Under the pieces are notes generated by a model. It did not search any database, was not told where the DNA came from, and worked only from the letters and a program-made list of their open reading frames with translations. From positions 1 to 7,084 of the forward strand of contig CAZGRO010000074.1 of the NCBI GenBank assembly GCA_964528315.1: a DNA stretch of 7,084 bases. The letters run 5' to 3'. The position numbers were made by a program, and so were the translations under genes. This stretch comes from JALHTG01 sp964528315 (GTDB lineage Archaea; Thermoproteota; Bathyarchaeia; 40CM-2-53-6; JALHTG01). This document shows positions 1 to 6,046 of the stretch, in pieces (the stretch's first letter is position 1; each line of letters opens with the position of its first letter).

Positions 1-331
1 CTATTGGTTTCTTGCCTTCTGCCTCAACCCTTGCAGCAAGTTCACCAGCAGACAACCTTAGGAACTTGGTCTCTATCTTGGTTTCCTCTGTAAATGCGCT
101 GCAAATCCTTCCAATCTCAAACTCATGCAACGCACTATAGACCATTAGTGGTCCTGCGGGCTTCGCAGGACTCGTAGTGGTGCGAGCGGTGACAGTAGGG
201 GTCACGGTAGGGGGCGTGGGCATTGATGTGTAGTAGGCTGCGCCTCCGATGGCCGCGACAACTATGATTGCTACGACTATCAGTATGCTTGTGGTCTTGG
301 CTAGTCCTTTCACTTCTCTCAGGAGTTTCAT
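1..331 (-). CDS. ABC transporter substrate-binding protein, N-terminal part (cut by window edge)
   Basis: Seen: an ATG at 331-329 opens a minus-strand frame of 110 codons that stays open to the left edge. A GGAGGG ribosome site at 343-338 lies 6 bases upstream and supports this start. Residues 1-12 are basic, and residues 13-34 form one hydrophobic segment (a signal sequence or membrane anchor, with no lipobox Cys). Residues 37-60 are a Pro/Thr-rich linker. The mature part then begins LMVYSALHEFEIGRICSAF and continues with FLRLSAGELAARVEAEG. Known: a VYSA-type first strand, followed by a helix and an RLSAGEL-like stretch, is the N-terminus of Fe(III)/thiamine/polyamine-type class II periplasmic binding proteins (AfuA/FbpA/PotD group). 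Inferred: it captures a substrate, perhaps ferric iron, outside the membrane for an ABC importer. The permease and ATPase genes would lie beyond the left edge. The true substrate cannot be read from this fragment. Confidence 0.8.
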   Translation of the reverse strand, partial: MKLLREVKGLAKTTSILIVVAIIVVAAIGGAAYYTSMPTPPTVTPTVTARTTTSPAKPAGPLMVYSALHEFEIGRICSAFTEETKIETKFLRLSAGELAARVEAEGKKPI

Positions 332-337
332 TACGAA

Positions 338-343
338 CCCTCC
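338..343 (-). promoter_or_regulatory. Ribosome binding site of the substrate-binding protein gene
   Basis: GGAGGG on the minus strand, 6 bases before the ATG at 331. It decides the start of the left-edge gene. Confidence 0.6.
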
Positions 344-365
344 ACACCAATCATTTGGGTGTATG

Positions 366-374
366 CTTATCAAA
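366..374 (-). promoter_or_regulatory. Possible archaeal TATA box for the substrate-binding protein gene
   Basis: The minus strand reads TTTGATAAG, preceded by purine-rich GGAAAG that could act as a BRE. Its centre is about 39 bases upstream of the ATG at 331. Initiation about 25 bases downstream would give a short leader starting just before the GGAGGG site. The match is AT-rich but not strong. Confidence 0.25.
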
Positions 375-392
375 CTTTCCTTGCCGTATTAC

Positions 393-417
393 CTCAAGAA
401 AAGAAGAAAGAAAGGGG
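393..417 (-). terminator. Pyrimidine-tract terminator candidate
   Basis: On the minus strand this reads as an unbroken pyrimidine run (C4 followed by T-rich clusters), the mirror of 22 straight purines on the plus strand at 396-417. Archaeal transcription commonly stops at T-rich tracts without a hairpin. The tract would end a transcript coming from the nitroreductase side, before the next promoter near 370. Confidence 0.35.
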
Positions 418-627
418 CATGTTGTTCCATTTCTTCTTTCGAACAGGAATGTAGACAGCGATTCCCACCACAACTGAGACAACTATCGTTGCTGCGGTTG
501 TGTAGGTGTATATGCCCTGTAGCGCGCGCTCAAGGGAATAAAGAAGGATAATGAAGAGATAATCATAGGCGAAGCCCAAGGGCTTTATAGAGCAGCGCGT
601 CGAAATCCAGAAGCCAAATTCAGGCAA
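394..627 (-). CDS. Doubtful small membrane protein ORF (77 aa) or remnant of a C-terminal anchor
   Basis: Seen: a minus-strand frame of 77 codons from a TTG (627-625), with no visible ribosome site. Residues 20-32 are moderately hydrophobic. A clear membrane segment follows in the second half (TTAATIVVSVVVGIAVYIPV), closed by the basic stretch RKKKW, which suggests the C-terminal tail stays in the cytoplasm. The ORF ends inside a purine/pyrimidine tract. Many archaeal exported or S-layer-type proteins end with just this kind of hydrophobic segment plus RKK tail. The frame could therefore be the degraded end of a longer lost gene, a genuine small membrane protein, or chance. The weak start, lack of a ribosome site and lack of any recognised family keep the call low. 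It lies alone between the nitroreductase gene and the transporter gene. Confidence 0.25.
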   Translation of the reverse strand: MPEFGFWISTRCSIKPLGFAYDYLFIILLYSLERALQGIYTYTTAATIVVSVVVGIAVYIPVRKKKWNNMPLSFFFS

Positions 628-679
628 CTAAACGGTTAGAAAGCCAGAGCTGAAGCAGGCCAAGCGGCAATGGGGCGCA

Positions 680-1426
680 TTATTCTTTCGAATACCCCAC
701 CGCTTGAGCAAAAACAATCGCCTGATCATTCCGGAGTTTCAAACTGTCTTTCAGAGTAGCCCGGTCAACACCGGCATAGAAACGGGCGGCTAACCCTTCG
801 GAGGCACAATACAGGTAGACATTTTGGCCGATGAAACCCGTATGAGCGGCAGAATAGAGTTCTTTCTGAGACTGAGGAATAGCTCTATATTTGGCATAGT
901 CTGCGACAAATAGTAAATGCACTGGCGCGTCTTTCACTACTCCCGCACTCCCTGTCTTTGTTCGAAGATCCTGAGCCAACACCAGTGCTAGCTGGTTCCC
1001 TTTCGCATCATACACGTAGACGCCATCGGGTAGCAGGACGTAGATGTCAATCTCCTGAGTGTTCATGGCTGTTGGAGCGGTGCGTTTGCCTGAATCTGGA
1101 CGATTGATGCCCCATGCTGCCCACAACAACTCCAGAAGCTTCTCCTTGGAAAGTGGTTGCGACTGAAAAGCGCTTGCTGACTTTCGGTTTCTTAGCGCTT
1201 CGGACAATGTAGCACCCTTGGTTTCCGGCTTGGAGGTTGCGGTGACTGTGGTTGTAGTTGTGCTTCCGGGAGTCGTCACCGTTGTGGTCTTGGTTTGAGT
1301 ACTCAGTACCGCCATCGAACCAACAGCGGCACCGCAGGCAATCAACCCGGCATTCTTCAAGAACTCTCTTCTTGATACTTGTCCAGATCTCTCCTTCTCG
1401 TCGATTGACAAAGTAGTTTCGGCCAT
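680..1426 (-). CDS. Tat-exported SagB/nitroreductase-family protein
   Basis: Seen: 248 residues from an ATG at 1426, with GGAG at 1434-1431 in front. Residues 18-24 read SRREFLK, a twin-arginine signal with R19/R20, followed by the hydrophobic core NAGLIACGAAVGSMAVL. Residues 45-70 are a Thr-rich linker. From residue 72 the nitroreductase fold is visible: SEALRNRKSASAF (the usual first helix and FMN-phosphate region), then LLELLWAAWGINR, then TAPTAMNTQEIDIYVL (the usual PSAxNxQP-like segment). It closes with HTGFIGQNVYLYCASEGLAARFYAGVD near residues 195-221 and VFAQAVGYSKE at the end. Known: this spacing matches SagB-type oxidoreductases, which bind FMN. Inferred: a flavoenzyme folded with cofactor in the cytoplasm and moved outside by Tat. 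No cyclodehydratase or peptide precursor is nearby, so a role in thiazole/oxazole peptide making is unsupported. The substrate is unknown. Confidence 0.85.
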   Translation of the reverse strand: MAETTLSIDEKERSGQVSRREFLKNAGLIACGAAVGSMAVLSTQTKTTTVTTPGSTTTTTVTATSKPETKGATLSEALRNRKSASAFQSQPLSKEKLLELLWAAWGINRPDSGKRTAPTAMNTQEIDIYVLLPDGVYVYDAKGNQLALVLAQDLRTKTGSAGVVKDAPVHLLFVADYAKYRAIPQSQKELYSAAHTGFIGQNVYLYCASEGLAARFYAGVDRATLKDSLKLRNDQAIVFAQAVGYSKE

Positions 1427-1497
1427 TGCGCTCCTTCATCTGGTATAAACGTTGAGCTCGAAAACCAAGAGTCTCCGGCCCCGCTCGCTGCTCCGCA

Positions 1498-1507
1498 TCT
1501 TTTATGG
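1498..1507 (-). promoter_or_regulatory. Possible TATA box for the nitroreductase-like gene
   Basis: The minus strand reads CCATAAAAGA about 75 bases upstream of the ATG at 1426. This would place initiation near 1476 with a leader of about 50 bases. A second AT-rich element, GTTTATAC at about 1450-1443, lies too close to the start to give a transcript that includes the ribosome site. Confidence 0.25.
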
Positions 1508-1599
1508 TTGGTGGATTAGCACGGGCAGTACTGTTCCAGTAAGCCTTCTCAACCGTAAGGTGATCGCTGCAGGTGATGAGTGTGCTGAGTGAGGTGTGT

Positions 1600-1615
1600 G
1601 ACGAGCAGACTCGTC
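1600..1615. repeat. Perfect short hairpin, GACGAG / CTCGTC
   Basis: Arms at 1600-1605 and 1610-1615 pair perfectly around a 4-base loop (CAGA on the plus strand), and U-G could add one more pair on the plus-strand RNA. It lies about 120 bases downstream of the nucleotidyltransferase stop and 175 bases upstream of the nitroreductase start. No T tract follows it on the minus strand, so it is not an obvious terminator. Confidence 0.35.
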
Positions 1616-1735
1616 GGTCAAAAGTTATTCTGTTTGAACTCAACGATCTGTCAGAAGAAAGGAACATTCTTCGAAGGAGGGAAGCGTATCGTCGTCATCG
1701 ATCATTGGGTTGGCCAAGGGTCAGGGTCAAGAAGC

Positions 1736-2605
1736 CTAAGGAATAACGGTGGTGGGATCACTCGGTTCCTTGCGGGCGAACGCCGCTAGCTTGGACTTTC
1801 CCCGTAGGCGAAGTTGGCTTTGGCTTCTCAAAGTATTGCGATCAATACTGTGCACTGTGTCCCAGAACCATTCTTCAGCCTCGACACGACGCTCGCGGAG
1901 TTCATCGGAGTCTGCTATGAATGTGAGTCTGTGGAGGCGCTTGACAACTTCGGCCGGCAGCTCGTAGTGGATGTAGTGTGTACGAAAGTTATGGTGAAAT
2001 GGGTTGTATTTGATTCTGAGTGCCTCGACGAGAGGTCTATGCGTATTGTTCATGTAGTATGTGTGGGCTTCAAGGTCGTTGCCCCGGTTCAATTCTTTCA
2101 GAATATCTATCTGAAACATTGCGAACAGGGTCTTCAGTGTTTCCAGACGTTTTTCTATTCCATCTAGGAACGATTCTAAATCCACTGTGTCATCTCTCAC
2201 TACACCCGTCTTGTCGAAGTACACTACTGGGACTCCATGGATCTGAAACTGTAGAAACTTGTCCTTACTGGATCGCTTCATCGCCACGAGATCGATGTAC
2301 AGGTAGGGACTGGTTTCCTTCAACCGGTAGAATGCTTGCGAGTGTCCGTGCCAAGTGGGTTCGGGTAACCGGAATTTCAGGTCGATTTTCGATAGGTTTG
2401 AGAGGGATCGTTCAACAGATTTCAAAGCCTCATCTATATGATCATCCTCCACGACGATGTACAAGTCTATGTCTGACCACTGGTCTACTCTATCGTAGCT
2501 TGGGGCTCCAGCTTCCCATAAGGCGTGAACATATTCCAAGGGGTCTAATGTCCTGACAAGGCACGCAATAACGTCCTTGCGTGTAAGCGGCCTTCTATCG
2601 TTCAT
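1736..2605 (-). CDS. Nucleotidyltransferase-fold protein, stand-alone
   Basis: Seen: 289 residues from an ATG at 2605, with GGAGG at 2618-2614, 8 bases upstream. Residues 31-51 read EAGAPSYDRVDQWSDIDLYIV. This is the nucleotidyltransferase signature: a glycine turn, then two metal-binding aspartates D45 and D47. A third acidic residue sits in YLYIDLVAM (D105). Residues 145-250 are mainly helical, with FHHNFRTHYIHYELPAEVVKRL as the most distinctive part. The tail after residue 257 is basic and probably flexible. Known: three carboxylates on this fold transfer a nucleotide to a small molecule, protein or RNA. The size and helical second domain are closer to aminoglycoside/lincosamide adenylyltransferase relatives than to the small MNT antitoxins of HEPN-MNT pairs. 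No HEPN gene is adjacent. Catalysis looks possible, but the acceptor is unknown. The gene diverges from the peptidase gene across a 167-base spacer. Confidence 0.75.
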   Translation of the reverse strand: MNDRRPLTRKDVIACLVRTLDPLEYVHALWEAGAPSYDRVDQWSDIDLYIVVEDDHIDEALKSVERSLSNLSKIDLKFRLPEPTWHGHSQAFYRLKETSPYLYIDLVAMKRSSKDKFLQFQIHGVPVVYFDKTGVVRDDTVDLESFLDGIEKRLETLKTLFAMFQIDILKELNRGNDLEAHTYYMNNTHRPLVEALRIKYNPFHHNFRTHYIHYELPAEVVKRLHRLTFIADSDELRERRVEAEEWFWDTVHSIDRNTLRSQSQLRLRGKSKLAAFARKEPSDPTTVIP

Positions 2606-2613
2606 TGCACTTT

Positions 2614-2618
2614 CCTCC
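2614..2618 (-). promoter_or_regulatory. Ribosome binding site of the nucleotidyltransferase gene
   Basis: GGAGG on the minus strand with 8 bases to the ATG at 2605. It supports that start. Confidence 0.6.
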
Positions 2619-2685
2619 GAGCGCGAGCAAACGACCTTGATCTTTCTTCGTTCAATGCTTTTCGGTTCGCTCGATCCGTTTTGCG

Positions 2686-2710
2686 GAGTCTCACATTTAA
2701 ACTCGGACTC
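2686..2710. promoter_or_regulatory. Palindromic TTTAAA promoter candidate between divergent genes
   Basis: TTTAAA (2696-2701) reads the same on both strands. It is centred almost exactly inside the inverted repeat GAGTC (2686-2690) / GACTC (2706-2710). It could serve as a TATA box for the peptidase gene (leader about 48 bases) and for the nucleotidyltransferase gene (leader about 65 bases). Near-copies GATCCGTTTTGC (2673-2684) and GATCGGTTTTTGC (2727-2739) flank it. Confidence 0.35.
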
Positions 2711-2772
2711 TACGTCTGCGTGCGTGGATCGGTTTTTGCAAAGTCTTTTCTTTCTAGAACTGACCTGAAGTA

Positions 2773-4112
2773 GTGAAGGCGAGTATTGTGTCGACGACAG
2801 CGAAGCAGTTTGTGTTCGATTGGATTTCTCAGAACGAGAAGAAGATCGTTGAGATGAATGATGCCATATGGCGATTTGCAGAGCTGGGCCTTCAGGAATT
2901 CAAGACGGGCAAGCTTTGTGCGGACACCCTGGAAAGGAACGGGTTCAAGGTTGAGCGAGAGGTGGCCGGAATGCCGAGCGCCTTTGTGGCAGCCTACGGA
3001 CAGGGGAAGCCAGTCATTGGTATCATGGGAGAGTTGGATGCGCTTCCTAGTCTTTCCCAAAAGGCCTTGCCCTACAAGGCACCGTTTGAGGAAGGTGCTC
3101 CAGGGCATGGATGCGGCCATAATGCGTATGCCACATCTGCGGTGGCTGCGGGAATTGGGGTCAAAGTTGCCTTAGATGAGGGCCACATCGAAGGCACGGT
3201 GAAGGTGTTCGGTTGCCCGGCAGAGGAGACCTTGGTAGGCAAAGTGTTCATGGTTAGAGATGGCTGCTTCAACGGTTTGGATGCTTGTTTGGGGAATCAC
3301 ACTGGGTCAGNNNNNNNNNNNNNNNNNNNNNNNNNNNNNNNNNNNNNNNNNNNNNNNNNNNNNNNNNNNNNNNNNNNNNNNNNNNNNNNNNNNNNNNNNN
3401 NNNNNNNNNNCGGAGCTGGTATTATGTGAGGGCTCCGCTTCGTGAGACTGTGGAGCAGATCTACCAGAGGGTTCTGAAGATTGCTGGGGCGGCTGATGAA
3501 ATGGCGGAGACCACACACAAGATTACCTTTCTAACTGGATGCTACCAGAAACTGAACAACATCGCTCTATCAGATCTCGCGGTCAGAAATATGCGGGAGA
3601 TAGGCGCACCGACCTACACGCATGAGGAATACGCTTTTGCGAAGGAGCTCGGAAAATCGATTCCGAGAGAGGAGAAGATTTCTGGTCTAAGAACTAGCGG
3701 TCTTCCAAACTGGGAGGAACTCGTCGACATTGATATATGTGATCGCATCTACGATCCGTGGGGAGATCCGAAGTCATCTAAAGGCGGCTCAACAGATGTC
3801 TCCGATGTCATGTGGAACACACCTACAATACAGATTCGAACTGCAGGCTTCATCGTAGGAGCGCCAGGTCACTCTTGGCAAAACGCGGCCACAATGGGCA
3901 TGAGCATAGGACACAAATCAGTTATTTTCGGGGCAAAGACAATGGCGGGAACAGTGCTGGATCTATTGACGAACCCAAACATGCTGAGAGGTGTGCGGGA
4001 GGAGTTTCAAGCTAGCACGAAAGGCTTCACTTACCGTTCGCCTCTGCCAGCTGACCTAAAACCTCCGCTAACCCAGCTTGAGAGGAGACCAGAGAAAGAG
4101 ACGAAAGAGTAG
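2773..4112 (+). CDS. M20-family amidohydrolase, AbgB-like (p-aminobenzoyl-glutamate hydrolase subunit B type), interrupted by assembly gap
   Basis: Seen: a GTG start at 2773 (no clear ribosome site; an in-frame stop lies at 2761), 179 residues to the N run, then 233 residues from 3411 to the TAG at 4110. Before the gap: AIWRFAELGLQEFKTG (residues 31-46), GIMGELDALPS (83-93, metal-site Asp), GHGCGHNAYATSAVAAGI (111-128, metal-binding His), PAEET (149-153, catalytic Glu) and GNHTGS (174-179). After the gap: WYYVRAPLRE, GGSTDVSDVMWNTPTIQ, and APGHSWQNAA with the last metal-site His at 3870-3872. Known: the GEYDALP-like and GSTDVxDV...HSWQ motifs are typical of the AbgB/aminoacylase branch of M20, which cleaves amide bonds such as p-aminobenzoyl-glutamate or N-acyl amino acids in the cytoplasm. 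The two halves are in different frames because the gap length is nominal, not because the gene is broken. No AbgA partner is present. The substrate is unproven. Confidence 0.87.
3311..3410. other. Assembly gap, 100 N
   Basis: A run of exactly 100 N inside the peptidase gene, a common placeholder length for an unknown scaffold gap. The flanking reading frames do not join across 100 bases. Coordinates downstream of it are therefore nominal. Confidence 0.97.
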
Positions 4113-4124
4113 CGAGCCGTCACG

Positions 4125-4853
4125 TTAACTTGGTGTCCTTCTTCCCCAAAGAAGTAGGTAACGTGAAACACATTGAATAGGTCCCAAGCGCAGCTCCTGT
4201 TCCATACGGTCAATTCCCCTCCGGAAAGCCTCTTCGGGAATCAGGTGGAGGCATGAGAACGCTCTTTCTCTATACGGTTGAGCATCAGTGAGTTGGTGGG
4301 GAAACTCTTCCATATTCTCTCGGATGTCGCGGAACCCGACCAGCTTCATTGCCTCCCGAAGCTCCGCAATGGAAGGATATCTTGCCAGGTCAGCCTCAAC
4401 TGTTTCTGGAAAATAGACTGCTAGTGGTTGGCGGTGCCGAATGATCCACTCGGAATCTGTTGTAGTGCATATCTGTCCGCTCTTTTTCAGTATCCTGTGA
4501 GCTTCTCGGAGATAATGAACACGGTCTTTCACATGATGAATGACATCCACGGAGAAGACGAGGTCAAAGAAATCCTGTGGGAATTCGAGCTTCTCTGCTG
4601 TGCCGATCCGAAAATTGATTCTTCGTGATCGCTCTCTAGCCTTTGACAGCATTTGCTGTGAAGGATCGATTCCCCAACAAAGGCACCGTGCAAGAGATTC
4701 CAGTGCAAGAATGTAGTTGCCTGTGCCGCATCCTACTTCCAGCACCTTGGAGGCACTTGTGATTCCGCTGGCCTCAAAGAGTCTCTTCAAGACTCCGGGG
4801 TGAACTCTGCGATGATGTGCATATTCCAGAGCTATCTTATCGTAGTCAATCAA
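4125..4853 (-). CDS. Class I SAM-dependent methyltransferase
   Basis: Seen: 242 residues from a TTG at 4853. The start is chosen because AAGGTGA (4869-4863) stands 9 bases upstream, an in-frame stop lies just before, and the next Met is only at residue 68. Residues 37-45 read VLEVGCGTG (motif I, the SAM-binding loop). D63 in WGIDPSQQM is the acidic residue that holds the ribose. FDLVFSVDVIHHV (96-108) is the usual motif after strand 4, and HRILKKSGQ (119-127) is the post-helix region. Known: this is the UbiE/Methyltransf_11-type Rossmann domain, and the length is normal. Residues 140-242 form a non-conserved cap (EFPHQLTDAQPYRERAFSCL) that probably chooses the acceptor. Inferred: it methylates a small molecule. 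The acceptor cannot be deduced from sequence or neighbours. It is convergent with the peptidase gene at a 12-base spacing. Confidence 0.88.
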   Translation of the reverse strand: MIDYDKIALEYAHHRRVHPGVLKRLFEASGITSASKVLEVGCGTGNYILALESLARCLCWGIDPSQQMLSKARERSRRINFRIGTAEKLEFPQDFFDLVFSVDVIHHVKDRVHYLREAHRILKKSGQICTTTDSEWIIRHRQPLAVYFPETVEADLARYPSIAELREAMKLVGFRDIRENMEEFPHQLTDAQPYRERAFSCLHLIPEEAFRRGIDRMEQELRLGPIQCVSRYLLLWGRRTPS

Positions 4854-4862
4854 TTCCCGTAG

Positions 4863-4869
4863 TCACCTT
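4863..4869 (-). promoter_or_regulatory. Ribosome binding site deciding the TTG start of the methyltransferase
   Basis: The minus strand reads AAGGTGA, a good match to the 16S 3' end, 9 bases before the TTG at 4853. It supports the unusual start codon. Confidence 0.55.
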
Positions 4870-5025
4870 ACACACATTTCTCATGTTGGCTTATCTTTCT
4901 TTGAAATGCCTGTCGAAGGATTATCGATTGTTGGGCGGATCTGTCTATGGGCTTCAAGTAGCGGGTTAGAGCAACCTAGGTATTGCGGAAGAGGCCGAGC
5001 ATTCAAGTGGAAAGCATACTCTGGC

Positions 5026-5958
5026 CTATCTTGTTCTGACGAATTTCTGGATGGTTTGGGATCCCCTATCAACTTTCATCGAGGTCATAGAGACTTCACC
5101 GACGTAAATGTCACCTTGGGAGTCAACGGCGATGGCATGAGGAGCCAAGAAAAGGGCCTCTTCTTTCTTTCTGCCCGGGTTTCCCCACCGCGCCATCAAT
5201 TTACCGGCAGTGGTAAATATGCCAACCCGCTTGGACAACTCTGAGACATAGACTATATCGTCCTCGTCTATGAAGAGGTCAGTGGGACGCACAAAACTCG
5301 TCCACTGAGTGAGAAACTCACCATTTCTGTCGAAGATTTGGATGCGGTTGTTCTCCCGGTCAACCACCCATGCTCTGCCCTCTTTATCTACTCGCACAGA
5401 GTGGGGGAGTCGAAATTGGCCAGGTTCGCCGCCAGGTTCTCCCCAAGATAGCAGTAGCTTGCCGTCAGCGGAGAACTTGTGGATTCGAGCATTGCCGTAT
5501 CCATCAGACACATAGATTTCACCGCTTGGCGAGACTGAAACGTTTGTCGGACGGTTAAAGGGTGAGGCTCCACGAGCTATTGTCGATAGGCTTTCCCAGA
5601 AGTCAAATGTTTCAACATAACCCGTATCCGTCGCTTGGCCTGTATTACCCAACGTCATCAGCAGTTTACCCTCGGGCGTGAACTTCGCCACTATGTGTTT
5701 TCTGTCATCTGTGCAGTAGATCGAATTGTCTCGACCGATGCAGCTGCCGTGAGGTCGATTGAAGAATCCTTCTCCCCAAGAACTGGCGAAGTTTCCATCG
5801 CGATCGAAGACGATTATCGGATGTTCGCTCCGATTCAACACATAGACCCTGTCTTCCTTGTCAATCGCAATTCCGGCGACGTCACGAAAGCTCCACCCGT
5901 AGGGCAATTTGGCCCAGTCGACCAGCTCATATCTATATTTGCCGGCACCATATTGCAC
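5026..5958 (-). CDS. NHL beta-propeller protein, peptidyl-alpha-hydroxyglycine alpha-amidating lyase (PAL)-like
   Basis: Seen: 310 residues from a GTG at 5958, with AAGGT about 7 bases upstream and an in-frame stop 8 codons before. No signal peptide or membrane segment is visible, so it is probably cytoplasmic. NHL-type blades recur: VAGIAIDKEDRVYVLNR (27-43), RPHGSCIGRDNSIYCTDD (68-85), RPTNVSVSPSGEIYVSDGYG (136-155), LPHSVRVDKEGRAWVVDREN (184-203), RPTDLFIDEDDIVYVSE (224-240) and APHAIAVDSQGDIYVGE (272-288), which makes six blades. Each is followed by an I.(K/F)F....G(K/E)L-type strand. Known: rat PAL uses three zinc His, a Tyr in a DGYCNSR motif, and an Arg. Here H70, H186 and H274 lie in equivalent PH turns, Y154 in DGYGNAR, and R43 near the first blade. 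Inferred: a lyase on a carbinolamide-like substrate. No hydroxylating monooxygenase partner is in the window. It is transcribed away from vapBC. Confidence 0.82.
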   Translation of the reverse strand: MQYGAGKYRYELVDWAKLPYGWSFRDVAGIAIDKEDRVYVLNRSEHPIIVFDRDGNFASSWGEGFFNRPHGSCIGRDNSIYCTDDRKHIVAKFTPEGKLLMTLGNTGQATDTGYVETFDFWESLSTIARGASPFNRPTNVSVSPSGEIYVSDGYGNARIHKFSADGKLLLSWGEPGGEPGQFRLPHSVRVDKEGRAWVVDRENNRIQIFDRNGEFLTQWTSFVRPTDLFIDEDDIVYVSELSKRVGIFTTAGKLMARWGNPGRKKEEALFLAPHAIAVDSQGDIYVGEVSMTSMKVDRGSQTIQKFVRTR

Positions 5959-6046
5959 ATAGATTACCTTCTGTTCTCATAGAATTCGGGTGTCTTCATG
6001 GATTAGCATTGCTACAAGGTTTCTTCCAGAAAAAGGGGCCTTTCTC

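Larger units (their letters stand above)
344..679. other. 336-base spacer with no firm gene
   Basis: Between the start of the substrate-binding protein gene and the stop of the nitroreductase gene I see only three things: the doubtful 77-codon membrane ORF, a TATA-like element near 370, and the 22-base purine run at 396-417. I found no tRNA fold. Plus-strand frames here are low-complexity mirrors of the minus-strand coding sequence. Confidence 0.5.
1427..1735. other. 309-base spacer without a gene
   Basis: No coding region in this spacer has family-like sequence. It contains a perfect 6-bp hairpin (1600-1615), a repeated gggtca near 1719-1729, a TTCGAA palindrome near 1669, and the TATA-like element near 1500. 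The 206-codon minus-strand frame that crosses it overlaps the well-supported nitroreductase gene in another frame and is its shadow. Confidence 0.5.

Noticed and set aside
590..625. tRNA-like T-loop, gtcgaaatcc
   Set aside because: Flanking bases do not pair into a T arm, and no acceptor or anticodon arm can be built.
1573..1615. C/D box guide RNA candidate: GTGATGA (1573-1579) followed by CTGA (1585-1588) and TGACGA
   Set aside because: The space between the C-like and D'-like boxes is only 5 bases, too short for a guide. No D box follows the second C-like motif at a suitable distance.
1047..1667. 206-codon minus-strand frame
   Set aside because: It overlaps the nitroreductase gene in another frame. 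Its sequence is low in hydrophobic core and rich in Ser/Arg, with no family features.
2020..2556. 178-codon plus-strand frame
   Set aside because: It lies entirely opposite the nucleotidyltransferase gene, whose motifs are convincing. This frame is rich in Cys/Arg/Ser and resembles antisense of real coding sequence.
680..2605. SagB-like plus nucleotidyltransferase read as a peptide-modification or defence cassette
   Set aside because: The spacer is 309 bases with its own TATA-like element. No cyclodehydratase, precursor peptide, HEPN or nuclease partner is present. They are more likely unrelated neighbours.
2710..3120. 136-codon minus-strand frame opposite the peptidase start
   Set aside because: It is antisense to the conserved peptidase N-terminus (FAELGLQEF, GELDALP), with no recognisable protein features.
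3285..4112. Peptidase gene as a frameshifted pseudogene
   Set aside because: The frame change coincides exactly with the N run, and both sides keep full family motifs. The gap length explains it better.
4930..5020. Possible tRNA with GGGCGGA start and TTCAAGT loop between the methyltransferase and PAL-like genes
   Set aside because: The arms around TTCAAGT do not pair, and there is no clover-leaf.
5940..5996. Short upstream frames starting at ATG codons just before the PAL-like gene (MKTPEFYENRR and MRTEGNLCAIWCRQI)
   Set aside because: Both are out of frame with the propeller and end within 15 codons. Neither resembles a leader peptide with regulatory features, though a single-base error joining the first to the propeller cannot be fully excluded.
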